Positions 9,257 to 17,211 of a DNA stretch of 64,000 nt are shown here, piece by piece; positions within the stretch are counted from its first letter, which is position 1; every line of letters begins with the position of its first letter. Source of the stretch: Halorussus rarus (GTDB taxonomy: Archaea > Halobacteriota > Halobacteria > Halobacteriales > Haladaptataceae); contig NZ_QPMJ01000004.1 in NCBI RefSeq assembly GCF_003369835.1, positions 124,001 through 188,000 of the forward strand, read 5' to 3'. Position numbers and translations under genes: made by a program. The notes beneath the pieces are model-generated. The model was not told the origin of the DNA and made no database searches. It worked only from the letters and a program-made list of their open reading frames with translations.

Positions 9257-10027
9257 ATGACCGACACGCCGGAGTTCAAGCGACGGCTCGCCGACCGCGA
9301 CCCCGTGGTCGGCCACTGGCTCTCGGTCGGCCACCCCGCGGTCGCCGAGGTCTGTGCCCGCGAGGCCGACTTCGCGGTGATCGACACCGAGCACGCGCCG
9401 ACCGACCTCGAATCAGTGGCGAACGTCGCCCGGGCGGTCGAGGCCGCCGGCGACTGCTCCCTGCTCGCCCGGGTGGCGTGGAACGACCCCGTGCGAATCA
9501 AGCGGATACTCGACACCGGCGTTTCCGGTGTCCTCGTCCCGATGGTCGAGACCGAAGCCGAGGCCCGCGAGGCGGTCGAGGCGACGCGCTATCCGCCAGA
9601 GGGCGTCCGGGGAATCGCGGCCTCGCGGGGCAACGACTACGGCCGGGACCTGACCGACCAGGTCGAGAGCGCCGGCGACCACCTCGCGACCGTCGTGCAG
9701 GTCGAGACCGAGCGCGCGGTCGAGAACGCCGGCGACATCGCCGGCGTCGAGGGCGTCGACGCCCTGCTGGTCGGGCCGGCCGACCTCTCGGGGTCGCTCG
9801 ACGCCTTCGGCGAGTACGACGCCGAGCCGTTCCGCGGGGCGGTCGAGCGCGTGCTCGACGCGGCCCACGCCGAGGACGTCCCGGTCGGGACGCTGGCGAC
9901 CGGCGACGACGACATCCGGCGCTGGGCCGAGTACGGGTACGACTACCAGATCGTCGGCGTCGACGCGGGCTACCTCGAGACGGGCGCCGAGCGCGCCCGG
10001 CAGACCTTCGAAGAGTCGATGAAATGA
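9257..10027 (+). CDS. HpcH/HpaI-family aldolase
   Basis: A 256-residue class II pyruvate aldolase-type TIM barrel. Visible family motifs are V-I-D-T-E-H near residues 41-46, the R-x-x-x-N-D-P segment, V-P-M-V-E-T-E with the following R-Y-P-P-E-G-V-R-G, the metal-site V-Q-V-E-T-E and the terminal L-L-V-G-P-A-D-L-S. Family members cleave or form 2-oxo-3-deoxy acids using pyruvate and a divalent metal. The substrate is not deducible; sugar-acid or aromatic catabolism are the usual contexts. The ATG at 9257 is the first in-frame ATG with family-like sequence after it. Its stop overlaps the ATG of the threonine-synthase remnant. Confidence 0.87.
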   Translation: MTDTPEFKRRLADRDPVVGHWLSVGHPAVAEVCAREADFAVIDTEHAPTDLESVANVARAVEAAGDCSLLARVAWNDPVRIKRILDTGVSGVLVPMVETEAEAREAVEATRYPPEGVRGIAASRGNDYGRDLTDQVESAGDHLATVVQVETERAVENAGDIAGVEGVDALLVGPADLSGSLDAFGEYDAEPFRGAVERVLDAAHAEDVPVGTLATGDDDIRRWAEYGYDYQIVGVDAGYLETGAERARQTFEESMK

Positions 10028-10351
10028 CGGGGAAGCAGTCCGGCGCTTCGACGCCCGACCTGACCTGCTACCGGTGCGGCGGGACGGCCGCGTTCCCGGA
10101 CCGCAAGCGCTGCGAGTGCGGAGAACTGCTCTGGTTCGACACCGATGAGCGAATCTCATCGAGCCGTCGGACGCAGTCCGACGATACGGAAGAGTCGGCG
10201 GCTCTCGGCGCGGGGCGACCTCGCGGCCGACGACGAGGTGGTCGCCGTGCTCACCGGAACCGGACTCCGGGAACTGGACGCCGGGAGCCAGCGCCCCGAG
10301 ACCGTCGCGCTCGACGACCTGCCCGACAGGCTCCGGTCGCTCGCCGGGTAG
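10024..10351 (+). pseudogene. Threonine synthase-like remnant: N- and C-terminal ends only, out of frame
   Basis: From the ATG at 10024 the frame reads a zinc-ribbon start, L-T-C-Y-R-C-G-G ... C-E-C-G-E-L-L-W-F-D-T-D, typical of haloarchaeal threonine synthases and related PLP lyases. Near 10145 this similarity stops. In another frame, up to the TAG at 10351, the sequence reads R-G-D-L-A-A-D-D-E-V-V-A-V-L-T-G-T-G-L, the conserved C-terminal end of the same family. About 300 central residues, including the PLP lysine, are missing and the two ends are out of frame. Two perfect hairpins sit at the junction. I infer an internal deletion; the N-terminal piece could still be translated as a small zinc protein. 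Confidence 0.72.
10143..10183. repeat. Two adjacent perfect inverted repeats at the deletion junction
   Basis: Hairpin 1 is CGATGAG-CGAAT-CTCATCG (10143-10161). Hairpin 2 is CGTCGGAC-GCA-GTCCGACG (10165-10183). They lie exactly between the N-terminal and C-terminal remnants of the threonine-synthase-like gene. Each could form a stable cruciform or RNA stem. The second resembles the palindrome at 50251-50271 in its CGGAC...GTCCG arms. Confidence 0.8.
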
Positions 10352-10399
10352 CGGAGTTGTGTCGGCACGGCGAAGGAGTCAGACGCCGGCACCCCGGAC

Positions 10400-10645
10400 C
10401 TACTCGCTCTCGTCGGCGTAGATGACCTCCACGATCTCGCGGCGGTCGCCGTCCGGGTCGTCGCTCTCGTACTTGTACCGGACGCCCTCGGCCTCGTCCT
10501 CGGTGGCGCGGTGCGAGCCGTCGCAGAAGGGGTAGTCCTCCGAGAGGCCGCAGAGGCAGACCGCGACGTCGCCCTTCTCGTCGTCGATGTCGCTCTCGTC
10601 GAGTTTGAGCGGCCCGGTGGCCTCGTGCGTGACTTCGCGTGTCAT
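10400..10645 (-). CDS. CDGSH iron-sulfur domain protein
   Basis: An 81-residue protein with the full CDGSH signature: C30, C32, C41 and H45 in C-L-C-G-L-S-E-D-Y-P-F-C-D-G-S-H. These three Cys and one His bind a 2Fe-2S cluster in this family, which acts in redox or iron-sulfur handling in the cytoplasm. The ATG at 10645 is chosen over an upstream GTG because no family sequence precedes it. It is transcribed in the same direction as the flavin oxidoreductase gene and starts 86 nt after that gene's stop, so the two could be co-expressed. Confidence 0.87.
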   Translation of the reverse strand: MTREVTHEATGPLKLDESDIDDEKGDVAVCLCGLSEDYPFCDGSHRATEDEAEGVRYKYESDDPDGDRREIVEVIYADESE

Positions 10646-10730
10646 GTGCCCGGTTGGCACCGGAACGTCCTAACCCTTGCTCCGTCTCTCGCTTCCGTCG
10701 CTCGCCCTCGCCGGCCCGCAAGGCTTCGGA

Positions 10731-12038
10731 TTACTCCCGCTCGTAGGCGCCCTGTCGCTCCAGCTCCCCGCGCTCGGCCAGCACCTCCGGGGTCCGACAG
10801 ACGCCGGGCGCGCCGGCGACCTGCGGGACGGTGCAGTTGTTGCAGTTCTCGCAGACGACTTCGGCCTCGCTGCAGTCCAGGAGCCTGGCGGGGAGCCGGG
10901 GTTCGGCGTAGAACGGCCGGGCCATCCCCACCGCGTCGCAGACCGGCTCCCCGCCGTCGGCGCCCAGCAGGTCGTCGATCTGCTCGCGGGTCCGGACGCC
11001 GCCCTCCAGCAGGACCGGCACCGACACCGCCTCGCGCGCCCGCCGCGCCAGGTCGGCGTTCCACGCCGGCTCGAAGCCGTAGGCGAGCCCTTCCGCCCAG
11101 TTGGCGGCCGCGACCAGCGCGGCCTTCCACCGGCTGCCGAACGCCGCGACGTACCCCTCGCGGAACTGCTCGTCGCGCCACGCCCGCTCGGGGAACCGGC
11201 CGCGGACGATGCTCATGTCCCAGAACGTCGAGACCCGGACCGGCGCGACCGCGTCGTAGCCGATGCGGTCGAGTCGCGCACAGAGGTCGACCGCGTCGTC
11301 GGCGGTGAGCCGCCGCCGGACGAACGGCGGCGCCTCGGTCTCGGCGGGCACCTTGGTCACCAGCGGGACGTCGCCGGCCCGCGACCGGACCTCGTCGTGC
11401 ACCGCCTCGAAGAACCGGACGCCCTCGGCGAACTCGTCGCTCCGGCGGTTGTAGAACGGCGAGAGGAACTGCTGGAGGATGCCCATGTTCGCCCCGCCGA
11501 GGTGGACGCCGTCGTAGCCCGCGTCCACGGCGTTGGCGGCGCACCGCCCGAAGTCGGCCGCGAGCTCGTACACCTCGTCGGTCGAGAGGACGCGGACGTC
11601 GAGGTCGAGGAATCCGAGCCGGTCGGCGAGCCGCAGGGGCCGCGGCGGCCCGGACACCGCGAGCTGGGTCAGGTCGGGGTTCGCCCGGCGATAGCCCTCG
11701 TGCCAGGTCTCCAGGCTCCGGAGGCCGCCGTGGTCGAGCTGGACGAAGACGCGGCCGCCGTGGTCGTGGACGGCGTCGGTGAACGACGAGAGGGTTTCGG
11801 CGAACTCCGGGTCCGCGAGGCTCGTCATCGACGGCGCGACCCGTCCCCCGGTCTCGCGGACCGGCGACGCCCCCTGGAAGACCAACCCCGCCCCGGCGGC
11901 CGCGGCGGGCTCGAGCTCGGCCGCGAGGACGTCGGCTGCGTCCGGCCCCTCGCCGGCGCACTCGAGGAGCGGCGCGCGGTAGAGCCGGTTCGGGAGTTCG
12001 ACGCCGCCGATTTCGAGGGCAGATTCGAGTTCGGGCAC
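10731..12038 (-). CDS. Old Yellow Enzyme-type NADH:flavin oxidoreductase with Fe-S motif
   Basis: A 435-residue FMN TIM barrel starting at GTG 12038. The motif D-G-V-H-L-G-G-A-N...Q-F-L-S-P-F-Y-N-R-R-S-D-E-F corresponds to the active-site strand of the family; the first of the usual His/His or His/Asn pair aligns with Gly, while Asn is kept. The C-terminus carries C-E-N-C-N-N-C followed 12 residues later by Cys, like the 4Fe-4S site of 2,4-dienoyl-CoA reductase-type members, but the chain lacks their long FAD/NAD domain. Such enzymes reduce activated C=C bonds, quinones or enones. A shared palindromic operator lies upstream at 12093-12108, and a half-site CTTTACCGG (minus strand) sits at the expected TATA position, about 26-35 nt before the GTG. 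Confidence 0.83.
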   Translation of the reverse strand: MPELESALEIGGVELPNRLYRAPLLECAGEGPDAADVLAAELEPAAAAGAGLVFQGASPVRETGGRVAPSMTSLADPEFAETLSSFTDAVHDHGGRVFVQLDHGGLRSLETWHEGYRRANPDLTQLAVSGPPRPLRLADRLGFLDLDVRVLSTDEVYELAADFGRCAANAVDAGYDGVHLGGANMGILQQFLSPFYNRRSDEFAEGVRFFEAVHDEVRSRAGDVPLVTKVPAETEAPPFVRRRLTADDAVDLCARLDRIGYDAVAPVRVSTFWDMSIVRGRFPERAWRDEQFREGYVAAFGSRWKAALVAAANWAEGLAYGFEPAWNADLARRAREAVSVPVLLEGGVRTREQIDDLLGADGGEPVCDAVGMARPFYAEPRLPARLLDCSEAEVVCENCNNCTVPQVAGAPGVCRTPEVLAERGELERQGAYERE

Positions 12039-12092
12039 GCTGTGTCGAGACTTCGACGCGTTCCCGGTAAAGCGTTGGGCCCGGGAGGCACA

Positions 12093-12117
12093 TTTACTAT
12101 TCGGTAAAAATTTACCG
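12093..12117. promoter_or_regulatory. Operator upstream of the flavin oxidoreductase: two overlapping palindromes
   Basis: TTTACTATTCGGTAAA (12093-12108) has TTTAC/GTAAA arms around six bases and matches the sites before the pirin and aldehyde dehydrogenase genes. It overlaps a second perfect palindrome, CGGTAAAAATTTACCG (12102-12117). The pair lies 55-79 nt upstream of the GTG at 12038, with an isolated CGGTAAAG half-site nearer the gene at 12065-12072. Confidence 0.62.
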
Positions 12118-12285
12118 AGGCAGTCCGTAGTGGCGCTCGGCATCGGCGCGATGCCCCGGAGGAGCGGCCGACGGGCGAGCGAGTCCCGGCGGTCTACGGT
12201 CGAGGTATTCTACCGATCTCCCGTCTGCCGCTCCCGAGGGACGTTTCTGACGCAGGAAAGGTCTGGAGACTCAGCGAGCGCGCTG

Positions 12286-13038
12286 CTACAGCACGAACGG
12301 TCCGCGCTGGCGGATGGGCTCGCCGTGGGGCCGACCGGAGACGGCGACGACGCGGAGTCCGTCGTCGGTATCGAGGCCGACCGCCCGGTCGTCGGTGACC
12401 GGCAGAACGTCGCCCTCGGCGAACGCGTTCCCGTCGACCGTCCCCTCGCCGGCGACGCCGTAGACGAACCCGGACCAGTCCGTCGGCGTCGACCAGGACC
12501 AGGCGTCGGTCACGCTGACGTCGAGGTACTCCATCGGCGTGCGGAGCGAGAGCGGCGACCCCTCGCCGACGACCGTCGTCACTGTCGCGCCGTCGCGCTC
12601 CTCGGTCGGCAGGGCCGCGGGGTCGGCGTCCGCGTAGTCGGGTTCGGCGTCCTTCTCCTCGCGCGCGAGGTTCACCCAGAGCTGGAGGCCGTTGCAGGCC
12701 GCGCCGTCGGCCGGCATCTCGGAGTGTTCGATGCCGCGGCCCGTCGTGATGCGCATGGCCGCGCCCTCGCGCGCGGTGTGCGAGACGCCCAGCGAGTCCT
12801 CGTGGGCCATCCCGCCGTCGAGCATGTACGAGACGATCTCGAAGCCGCGGTGCGGGTGGGTCGGGAACCCGGTGTCGGGCTCGATGTAGAACCGCTCGAA
12901 GAGGACGAAGGGATCGAGGTTGTGGGGGTAGTTGCTCGTCGGGAACGCCCGGTTGGAGCTCACTCCCGTCCCGTGTCGGACAGTCTCGCCGGCCACCGGA
13001 CCGCGGCGGTCCCCGCTCGTCGAATCGGACTGGCTCAT
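12286..13038 (-). CDS. Pirin-family bicupin protein
   Basis: A 250-residue protein with the pirin N-terminal cupin. The metal ligands expected for pirins are present: H61 and H63 in T-H-P-H-R-G-F-E, then H105 and E107 in R-G-I-E-H-S-E. Some pirins oxidise flavonols or other quinol-like substrates, others act as redox sensors. The ATG at 13038 is preferred over one 63 nt upstream because the shared operator (13051-13066) and a TATA-like GGCTTTACC fall directly before it. It lies between, and shares regulation signals with, the flavin oxidoreductase and aldehyde dehydrogenase genes. Confidence 0.86.
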   Translation of the reverse strand: MSQSDSTSGDRRGPVAGETVRHGTGVSSNRAFPTSNYPHNLDPFVLFERFYIEPDTGFPTHPHRGFEIVSYMLDGGMAHEDSLGVSHTAREGAAMRITTGRGIEHSEMPADGAACNGLQLWVNLAREEKDAEPDYADADPAALPTEERDGATVTTVVGEGSPLSLRTPMEYLDVSVTDAWSWSTPTDWSGFVYGVAGEGTVDGNAFAEGDVLPVTDDRAVGLDTDDGLRVVAVSGRPHGEPIRQRGPFVL

Positions 13039-13050
13039 ACCGTCGCTTGG

Positions 13051-13066
13051 CTTACCATCCGGTAAA
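13051..13066. promoter_or_regulatory. Shared operator before the pirin gene
   Basis: CTTACCATCCGGTAAA has TTAC/GTAA arms around CATCCG. It lies 13-28 nt before the ATG at 13038 and overlaps the TATA-like sequence on the minus strand, a position suited to a repressor. Compare 12093-12108 and 13161-13176. Confidence 0.62.
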
Positions 13067-13160
13067 GCCTGTCGGAGGCGGTGAGGTTCCCCGAATTCCA
13101 CCCTCGTCCGCGACGGGCGAACCGGTCGCCCTCTCCGCGTTCGTATCCCTTTTACGTCGT

Positions 13161-13176
13161 TCTACCAAACGGTAAA
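13161..13176. promoter_or_regulatory. Shared operator before the aldehyde dehydrogenase gene
   Basis: TCTACCAAACGGTAAA has TAC/GTA arms around CAAACG. It sits between a TATA-like CTTTTACG (13149-13156) and the ATG at 13182, which is again a repressor position. Confidence 0.62.
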
Positions 13177-13181
13177 CGCAC

Positions 13182-14672
13182 ATGACGAACGACCTCACGA
13201 TAGACGCCGACTGGAACGCGCTCTACGTCGACGGCGAGTGGACCCCGAGCGGCAGCGGAGAGACACTGGCCGACGAGGACCCCTCGACCCGCGAGGTCGT
13301 CGCGGAGGTCCCCGCGGCGACCGAGGGAGACGTCGACGACGCGTACGAGGCCGCCGCGGCCGCCCAGGAGGAGTGGGCCGAGCAACCGCCCGCGCGGCGA
13401 CAGGCGGTCGTCCAGGAGTTCCTGCAGGTCCTCCAGGAACGCGCCGACGAGATCGCAGAACTGCTGGCGTACGAGGTCGGCGGGTCGCCCATCATGGGCG
13501 AGACGTCCGTCCAGATCGCCTCCGACCACGCCGCCGAGGCCGCGACGCTCCCCCGCCGGATGAAGGGCGAGCACGCCGACTCGAACATCCCGGGCAAGGA
13601 GAACGTCGTCCAGATTCGGCCGAAGGGCGTGGTCACGGTCATCTCGCCGTGGAACTTCCCGCTGAACCTCTCGATGCGGGCGGTCGCGCCGGCCATCGCC
13701 GCCGGCAACAGCGTCGTCCTCAAGCCCTCGACGAACTCGCCCATCACGGGCGGCCTGCTGTTCGGCAAGCTGTTCGAGGAGACCGACCTCCCCGAGGGCG
13801 TGCTCAACGTCGTGACGGGCAAGGGCTCGGAGATCGGCGACCGGGTCGCGAGTCACCCCGAGAGCGACGTCGTCTCGTTCACGGGCTCGACCGAGGTCGG
13901 CCGGCGCGTCGCGGGCCTCGCAGGGCAGAATCTCGCGGTGCCGGCGATGGAGCTCGGCGGCAACAACGCGTTCGTCGTCACGGAAGACGCCGACCTCGAC
14001 CGGGCCATCGACAGCGCGACCTTCGGCTCGTTCGTCCACCAGGGCCAGGTCTGCATCTCCATCAACCGCCACATCGTCCACGCGGACGTGTACGACGAGT
14101 ACGTCGACCGACTCGTCGAACGGGCCGAGAGCCTGCCGACCGGGAGCGCCCACGACGAGGACACGGTCGTCGGCCCCATCATCGACGAGTCCCAGCGCGA
14201 CGAGATGCTCGACTACGTCGAGCGCACCGTCGACGCCGGGGCCACCCTGGAGACCGGCGGCGAGACCGTCGACATCGACGGCGCCGACGACTCGCTGGTC
14301 GTCGCGCCCACGGTCCTGTCGGACGTGACCAACGACATGGCCGCGGCCTGTAACGAGCACTTCGGTCCAATCGCGCCGGTCATCCCGTTCTCGGACGTCG
14401 ACGAGGCGGTCGAGATCGCCAACGACACCGAGTACGGGCTGTCGGGCGCTGTCCACGCCGGCGACCTCGCGACCGGCAAGCGCATCGCCGAGCGCATGGA
14501 GACGGGCAACGTCCACGTCAACGACCAGCCGATCAACGACGAGGCCCACGTCCCGTTCAGCGGGACGAAGGCCTCCGGCGTGGGCACCTACAACAGCGAC
14601 GCGTTCCTCGACGAGATCACCGAGACCAAGTGGATCTCGCTCCAGCACGAGCCCCGCGACTACCCCTTCTAA
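13182..14672 (+). CDS. NAD(P)-dependent aldehyde dehydrogenase
   Basis: A 496-residue ALDH-superfamily enzyme of normal length. The catalytic Cys is C291 (G-Q-V-C-I), the general base Glu is E257 (M-E-L-G-G), and the cofactor-binding motifs I-S-P-W-N-F-P and F-T-G-S-T-E-V-G are intact. The sequence looks like the benzaldehyde/salicylaldehyde or vanillin dehydrogenase branch, but the substrate is an inference. It oxidises aldehydes to acids in the cytoplasm. It is divergent from the pirin gene, and both starts carry the same operator, so joint induction by an aldehyde or quinone stress is plausible. Confidence 0.9.
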   Translation: MTNDLTIDADWNALYVDGEWTPSGSGETLADEDPSTREVVAEVPAATEGDVDDAYEAAAAAQEEWAEQPPARRQAVVQEFLQVLQERADEIAELLAYEVGGSPIMGETSVQIASDHAAEAATLPRRMKGEHADSNIPGKENVVQIRPKGVVTVISPWNFPLNLSMRAVAPAIAAGNSVVLKPSTNSPITGGLLFGKLFEETDLPEGVLNVVTGKGSEIGDRVASHPESDVVSFTGSTEVGRRVAGLAGQNLAVPAMELGGNNAFVVTEDADLDRAIDSATFGSFVHQGQVCISINRHIVHADVYDEYVDRLVERAESLPTGSAHDEDTVVGPIIDESQRDEMLDYVERTVDAGATLETGGETVDIDGADDSLVVAPTVLSDVTNDMAAACNEHFGPIAPVIPFSDVDEAVEIANDTEYGLSGAVHAGDLATGKRIAERMETGNVHVNDQPINDEAHVPFSGTKASGVGTYNSDAFLDEITETKWISLQHEPRDYPF

Positions 14673-15039
14673 CAGGGTCGGCTTCCCGTATTTTCGGTTA
14701 CTATCGGCGGTGAACTGCGTCGCCCGGCGCTCACCTGTTTCGGTTCTATTCTAGAATCGACACTCAGGTTAATTTCTCTAGGATAATGTGGTGTTAAAGC
14801 ATTAGATAGTAGCACTAGCGAAACACTTATCTCCCCACACACCGAATTATTACATATAGAAAAATCGTGGAATGAAATCGGCGCTTTTTCTATCAATTCC
14901 GCATAGCTACTGCTCCGGCGCTCGAGCACGCCGGATTCGGACGCTCAGACGACGAACAGCGCGGAAACCGCCGCGACCAGCGACGCCCGACGGACCGCCC
15001 GCCGACCCGTCGAGCACCTCGATAGCCGACAGCAAATCC
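14673..15039. other. 367-nt intergenic stretch, AT-rich in its first half
   Basis: Between about 14690 and 14880 the sequence is much richer in A and T than the rest of the window, with TTCTAGAA (about 14752-14759), a TTAATTT tract and ACATATAGAAAAAT (about 14852-14865), which could be a promoter. The following 160 nt are open in the Nudix frame but read as a basic, low-complexity peptide and are not called coding. No gene or RNA recognised. Confidence 0.55.
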
Positions 15040-15594
15040 ATGCCAGATACATCTACGGAAGCCACCGACGACGTACCCCCGACCGACTCGCTCACCGACC
15101 CCGAGACGCTGCGCGACCGCGAGGACGTCCGCTTCACCGAGGAGACGGTCGTGCGCGGGGACCGCGACCACTGCGCGACCGACATCGCCGGCAGGGCCGT
15201 CGTCGGCGTCACCGACGGCGCGGGCGCGGTCCTGCTGGCGATTCACGAGGCCGATCAGGTCGGCATGCTACCCCACGGCCCGGTCGACCCGGGCGACGAC
15301 TGGGCCGAGGTGGCGCGCGACACGGTCGAACCGGTGACGGGCGTTCCCTTCGAACTCGACGGCGTCGAAGTCGTGCGCGAACTCGACCACGTCGTCGAGG
15401 GCGAGGACGAACCGCATTCGAGCACCCACAACGTCATCTTCCGGGCGTCGCTCGCGGACGCGGCGGCCCGCGAGGCGGACCCGAGCCTCGACGAGAACGA
15501 CCACTGGAACGCCGGGTGGTTCGACGAGGTCCCGGACGAACTCGTCCCGGACGAGGGGCCCGTTGAGGACGACGTCCGGATGTTCGTGGACTGA
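15040..15594 (+). CDS. Nudix-like protein with a degenerate Nudix box
   Basis: A 184-residue acidic protein. The middle reads V-V-G-V-T-D-G-A-G-A-V-L-L-A-I-H, a typical first Nudix strand, then G-P-V-D-P-G-D-D-W-A-E-V-A-R-D-T-V-E-P-V-T-G-V, which aligns with the Nudix box. At the metal-binding core REUxEExGU it has R-D-T-V-E-P-V-T-G-V, so one catalytic Glu is Asp and one is Pro. Hydrolysis of a nucleoside diphosphate compound is therefore uncertain. The ATG at 15040 is chosen because upstream codons look non-coding. It converges with the HTTM gene. Confidence 0.62.
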   Translation: MPDTSTEATDDVPPTDSLTDPETLRDREDVRFTEETVVRGDRDHCATDIAGRAVVGVTDGAGAVLLAIHEADQVGMLPHGPVDPGDDWAEVARDTVEPVTGVPFELDGVEVVRELDHVVEGEDEPHSSTHNVIFRASLADAAAREADPSLDENDHWNAGWFDEVPDELVPDEGPVEDDVRMFVD

Positions 15595-15616
15595 GTCCGG
15601 TAGGGACCGCCTGTCG

Positions 15617-15653
15617 TCCCCGTTTACGTTGCCGCAAACGTTTACGGAAACGC
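15617..15653. terminator. Hairpin-forming sequence between convergent genes
   Basis: CGTTT and AAACG arms (15621-15625 with 15636-15640), followed by CGTTTACGGAAACG, can fold in several ways. It lies in the 66-nt gap between the stops of the Nudix-like and HTTM genes, where a two-way terminator is expected. There is no clear T tract. Confidence 0.35.
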
Positions 15654-15660
15654 TCTCCGC

Positions 15661-17211
15661 TCAGCCGGTCACCGTCGCGTTCTTCGCACACGAGTACCGG
15701 AGGAGTTCGACCCGATTCGTCGGCTCGGGCCCGTCGAGCCGGACCGGCTGCTCGACGTAGTAGAGGCCGAGTCGCTCCACGCCGACCTCGCGGGTCGCGT
15801 TCCAGCGCCGGCAGAGGTAGTCGGCGAACGCCGGCCGGACCGGGGCGTTCGCGCCCGCCCGGAGGTCCATCATGTACTTGAACCACCTGACGTTCCGGTA
15901 GCTCCCCGCCACGTCGGGCGGCTCGTCCCATCTCACGCCTCTGCGGTGGAACACGTCGACGCGCTCGCCCGACGTCAGTCGTCCGGGGACCACGTACCAG
16001 CCGTCGGTCGTCCGGGGCTCGGGCGCGAACATGTCCCACCGGTACTCCCCGGGGTCGACCGACCCGTTCACGGCTTCGGGCGTGGCGACGTAGCCCAGGG
16101 TGGCCGCGTTCCAGAGCAGGACCAGGGCCAGGAGGCCCGCGACTACCGGCGGCCGAACGCGGCGCGCCCACCGCGCCACCGCGGCCGGGGTCGCGCCGAG
16201 CCGCGATCTCGGTAGCAGTCCATCGATTCGTTCGGGCAGGTCGGCGGCGGCTATCCGCCGGCCGACGTCGGACTCGCGGAACCGAGCCGTCGCGGCGTCC
16301 CAGAAGACCGGCGGCAGGAACGCGAGCAGGGCCGCGCTCGAGATCAGGGGGAAGACGGTGATCCGCATGGTCAGCGCCATCCCGAGGTGCATCCCGACGA
16401 ACAGCGCCGCGAACGCCGCCCGGGCCCACCCGGTCAGCAGGACGAGTCCGACCGAGGTTATCAGCAGGCCGAGCCAGAGCCTGTCGAAGGCCTGGAGGAG
16501 CGCCGGGTAGCCGGCGAGCGCGTCGCCGAGCCGCGTCGTCAGCTGGTCGAGGCCGAACACGTACAGGATGGCGTCGCCGGTCACCCAGAGGTCGCCCCGG
16601 AGCTTGAACAGCGCGTTCGCGGTGTAGACCAGGACCACCTGGAGCAGGAGCGCGGCGGAGGCGACGCCGGCGACGCGGTCGCCGCTCCCACCGAGCCCGC
16701 CGCGCTCGGTCCTCCCGCCACCGGCGCCTCGGCCGGCCCGGAGCGCGTCGACCGACCACCGCCGGCCGAGGGGAAGGAACAGCCCCCAGAACAGCAGGCG
16801 CCGGAGCAACGAGTCGCCGCCGTTGAGCAGCACCGGGTTCCGGGCCTGGAGCGACACCAGTAGGACGAACGAGACCGCTGCCGCGAGCCTGGTCCGGTAG
16901 CCCAGCGCGAGCGCCGCGGCCGCCGCGCCCGCGACCAGGAACAGCGCGGCCTGGAACCACGCCGCTCCCGAGAGGGCGTGGAGCGAGAGCGCGGCGATGC
17001 CGCCGAACTGCTCGCGGAGCACCGCCCGCGGGAGGACCCCGGCGTCGGTGTAGAAGGCCGCGAGGTCCCGCGATCGCAGGGCGAGGTCGGCGAGCAGCAG
17101 CAGGCCGAGCGCGACCCGGAGCGCGGCCAGCGCCCGGGCGTCGACGCCGAACCGGCGGGCCAGCGCGGTCCGACCGCGCCGGAGCGTCGCGCGGAGGGCG
17201 GAGACGTCCAT
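15661..17211 (-). CDS. HTTM-domain integral membrane protein (vitamin K gamma-carboxylase-like fold)
   Basis: A 516-residue membrane protein with about ten hydrophobic segments. The N-terminal part L-A-A-L-R-V-A-L-G-L-L-L-L-A-D followed by Y-T-D-A-G-V-L-P and later N-G-G-D-S-L-L-R matches the HTTM family, the bacterial and archaeal relatives of the gamma-carboxylase membrane region. The last 130 residues (E-Y-R-W-D-M-F-A-P-E-P-R-T-T-D-G-W-Y onward) are extracellular-like and also family-typical. The role in archaea is unknown. It lies between convergent and divergent neighbours, so it is probably monocistronic. Confidence 0.8.
   Translation of the reverse strand: MDVSALRATLRRGRTALARRFGVDARALAALRVALGLLLLADLALRSRDLAAFYTDAGVLPRAVLREQFGGIAALSLHALSGAAWFQAALFLVAGAAAAALALGYRTRLAAAVSFVLLVSLQARNPVLLNGGDSLLRRLLFWGLFLPLGRRWSVDALRAGRGAGGGRTERGGLGGSGDRVAGVASAALLLQVVLVYTANALFKLRGDLWVTGDAILYVFGLDQLTTRLGDALAGYPALLQAFDRLWLGLLITSVGLVLLTGWARAAFAALFVGMHLGMALTMRITVFPLISSAALLAFLPPVFWDAATARFRESDVGRRIAAADLPERIDGLLPRSRLGATPAAVARWARRVRPPVVAGLLALVLLWNAATLGYVATPEAVNGSVDPGEYRWDMFAPEPRTTDGWYVVPGRLTSGERVDVFHRRGVRWDEPPDVAGSYRNVRWFKYMMDLRAGANAPVRPAFADYLCRRWNATREVGVERLGLYYVEQPVRLDGPEPTNRVELLRYSCAKNATVTG

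Noticed and set aside
14872-15039. N-terminal extension of the Nudix-like gene
   Set aside because: The extra 56 codons are Arg/Pro-rich and unlike family members; the ATG at 15040 gives a normal acidic start.
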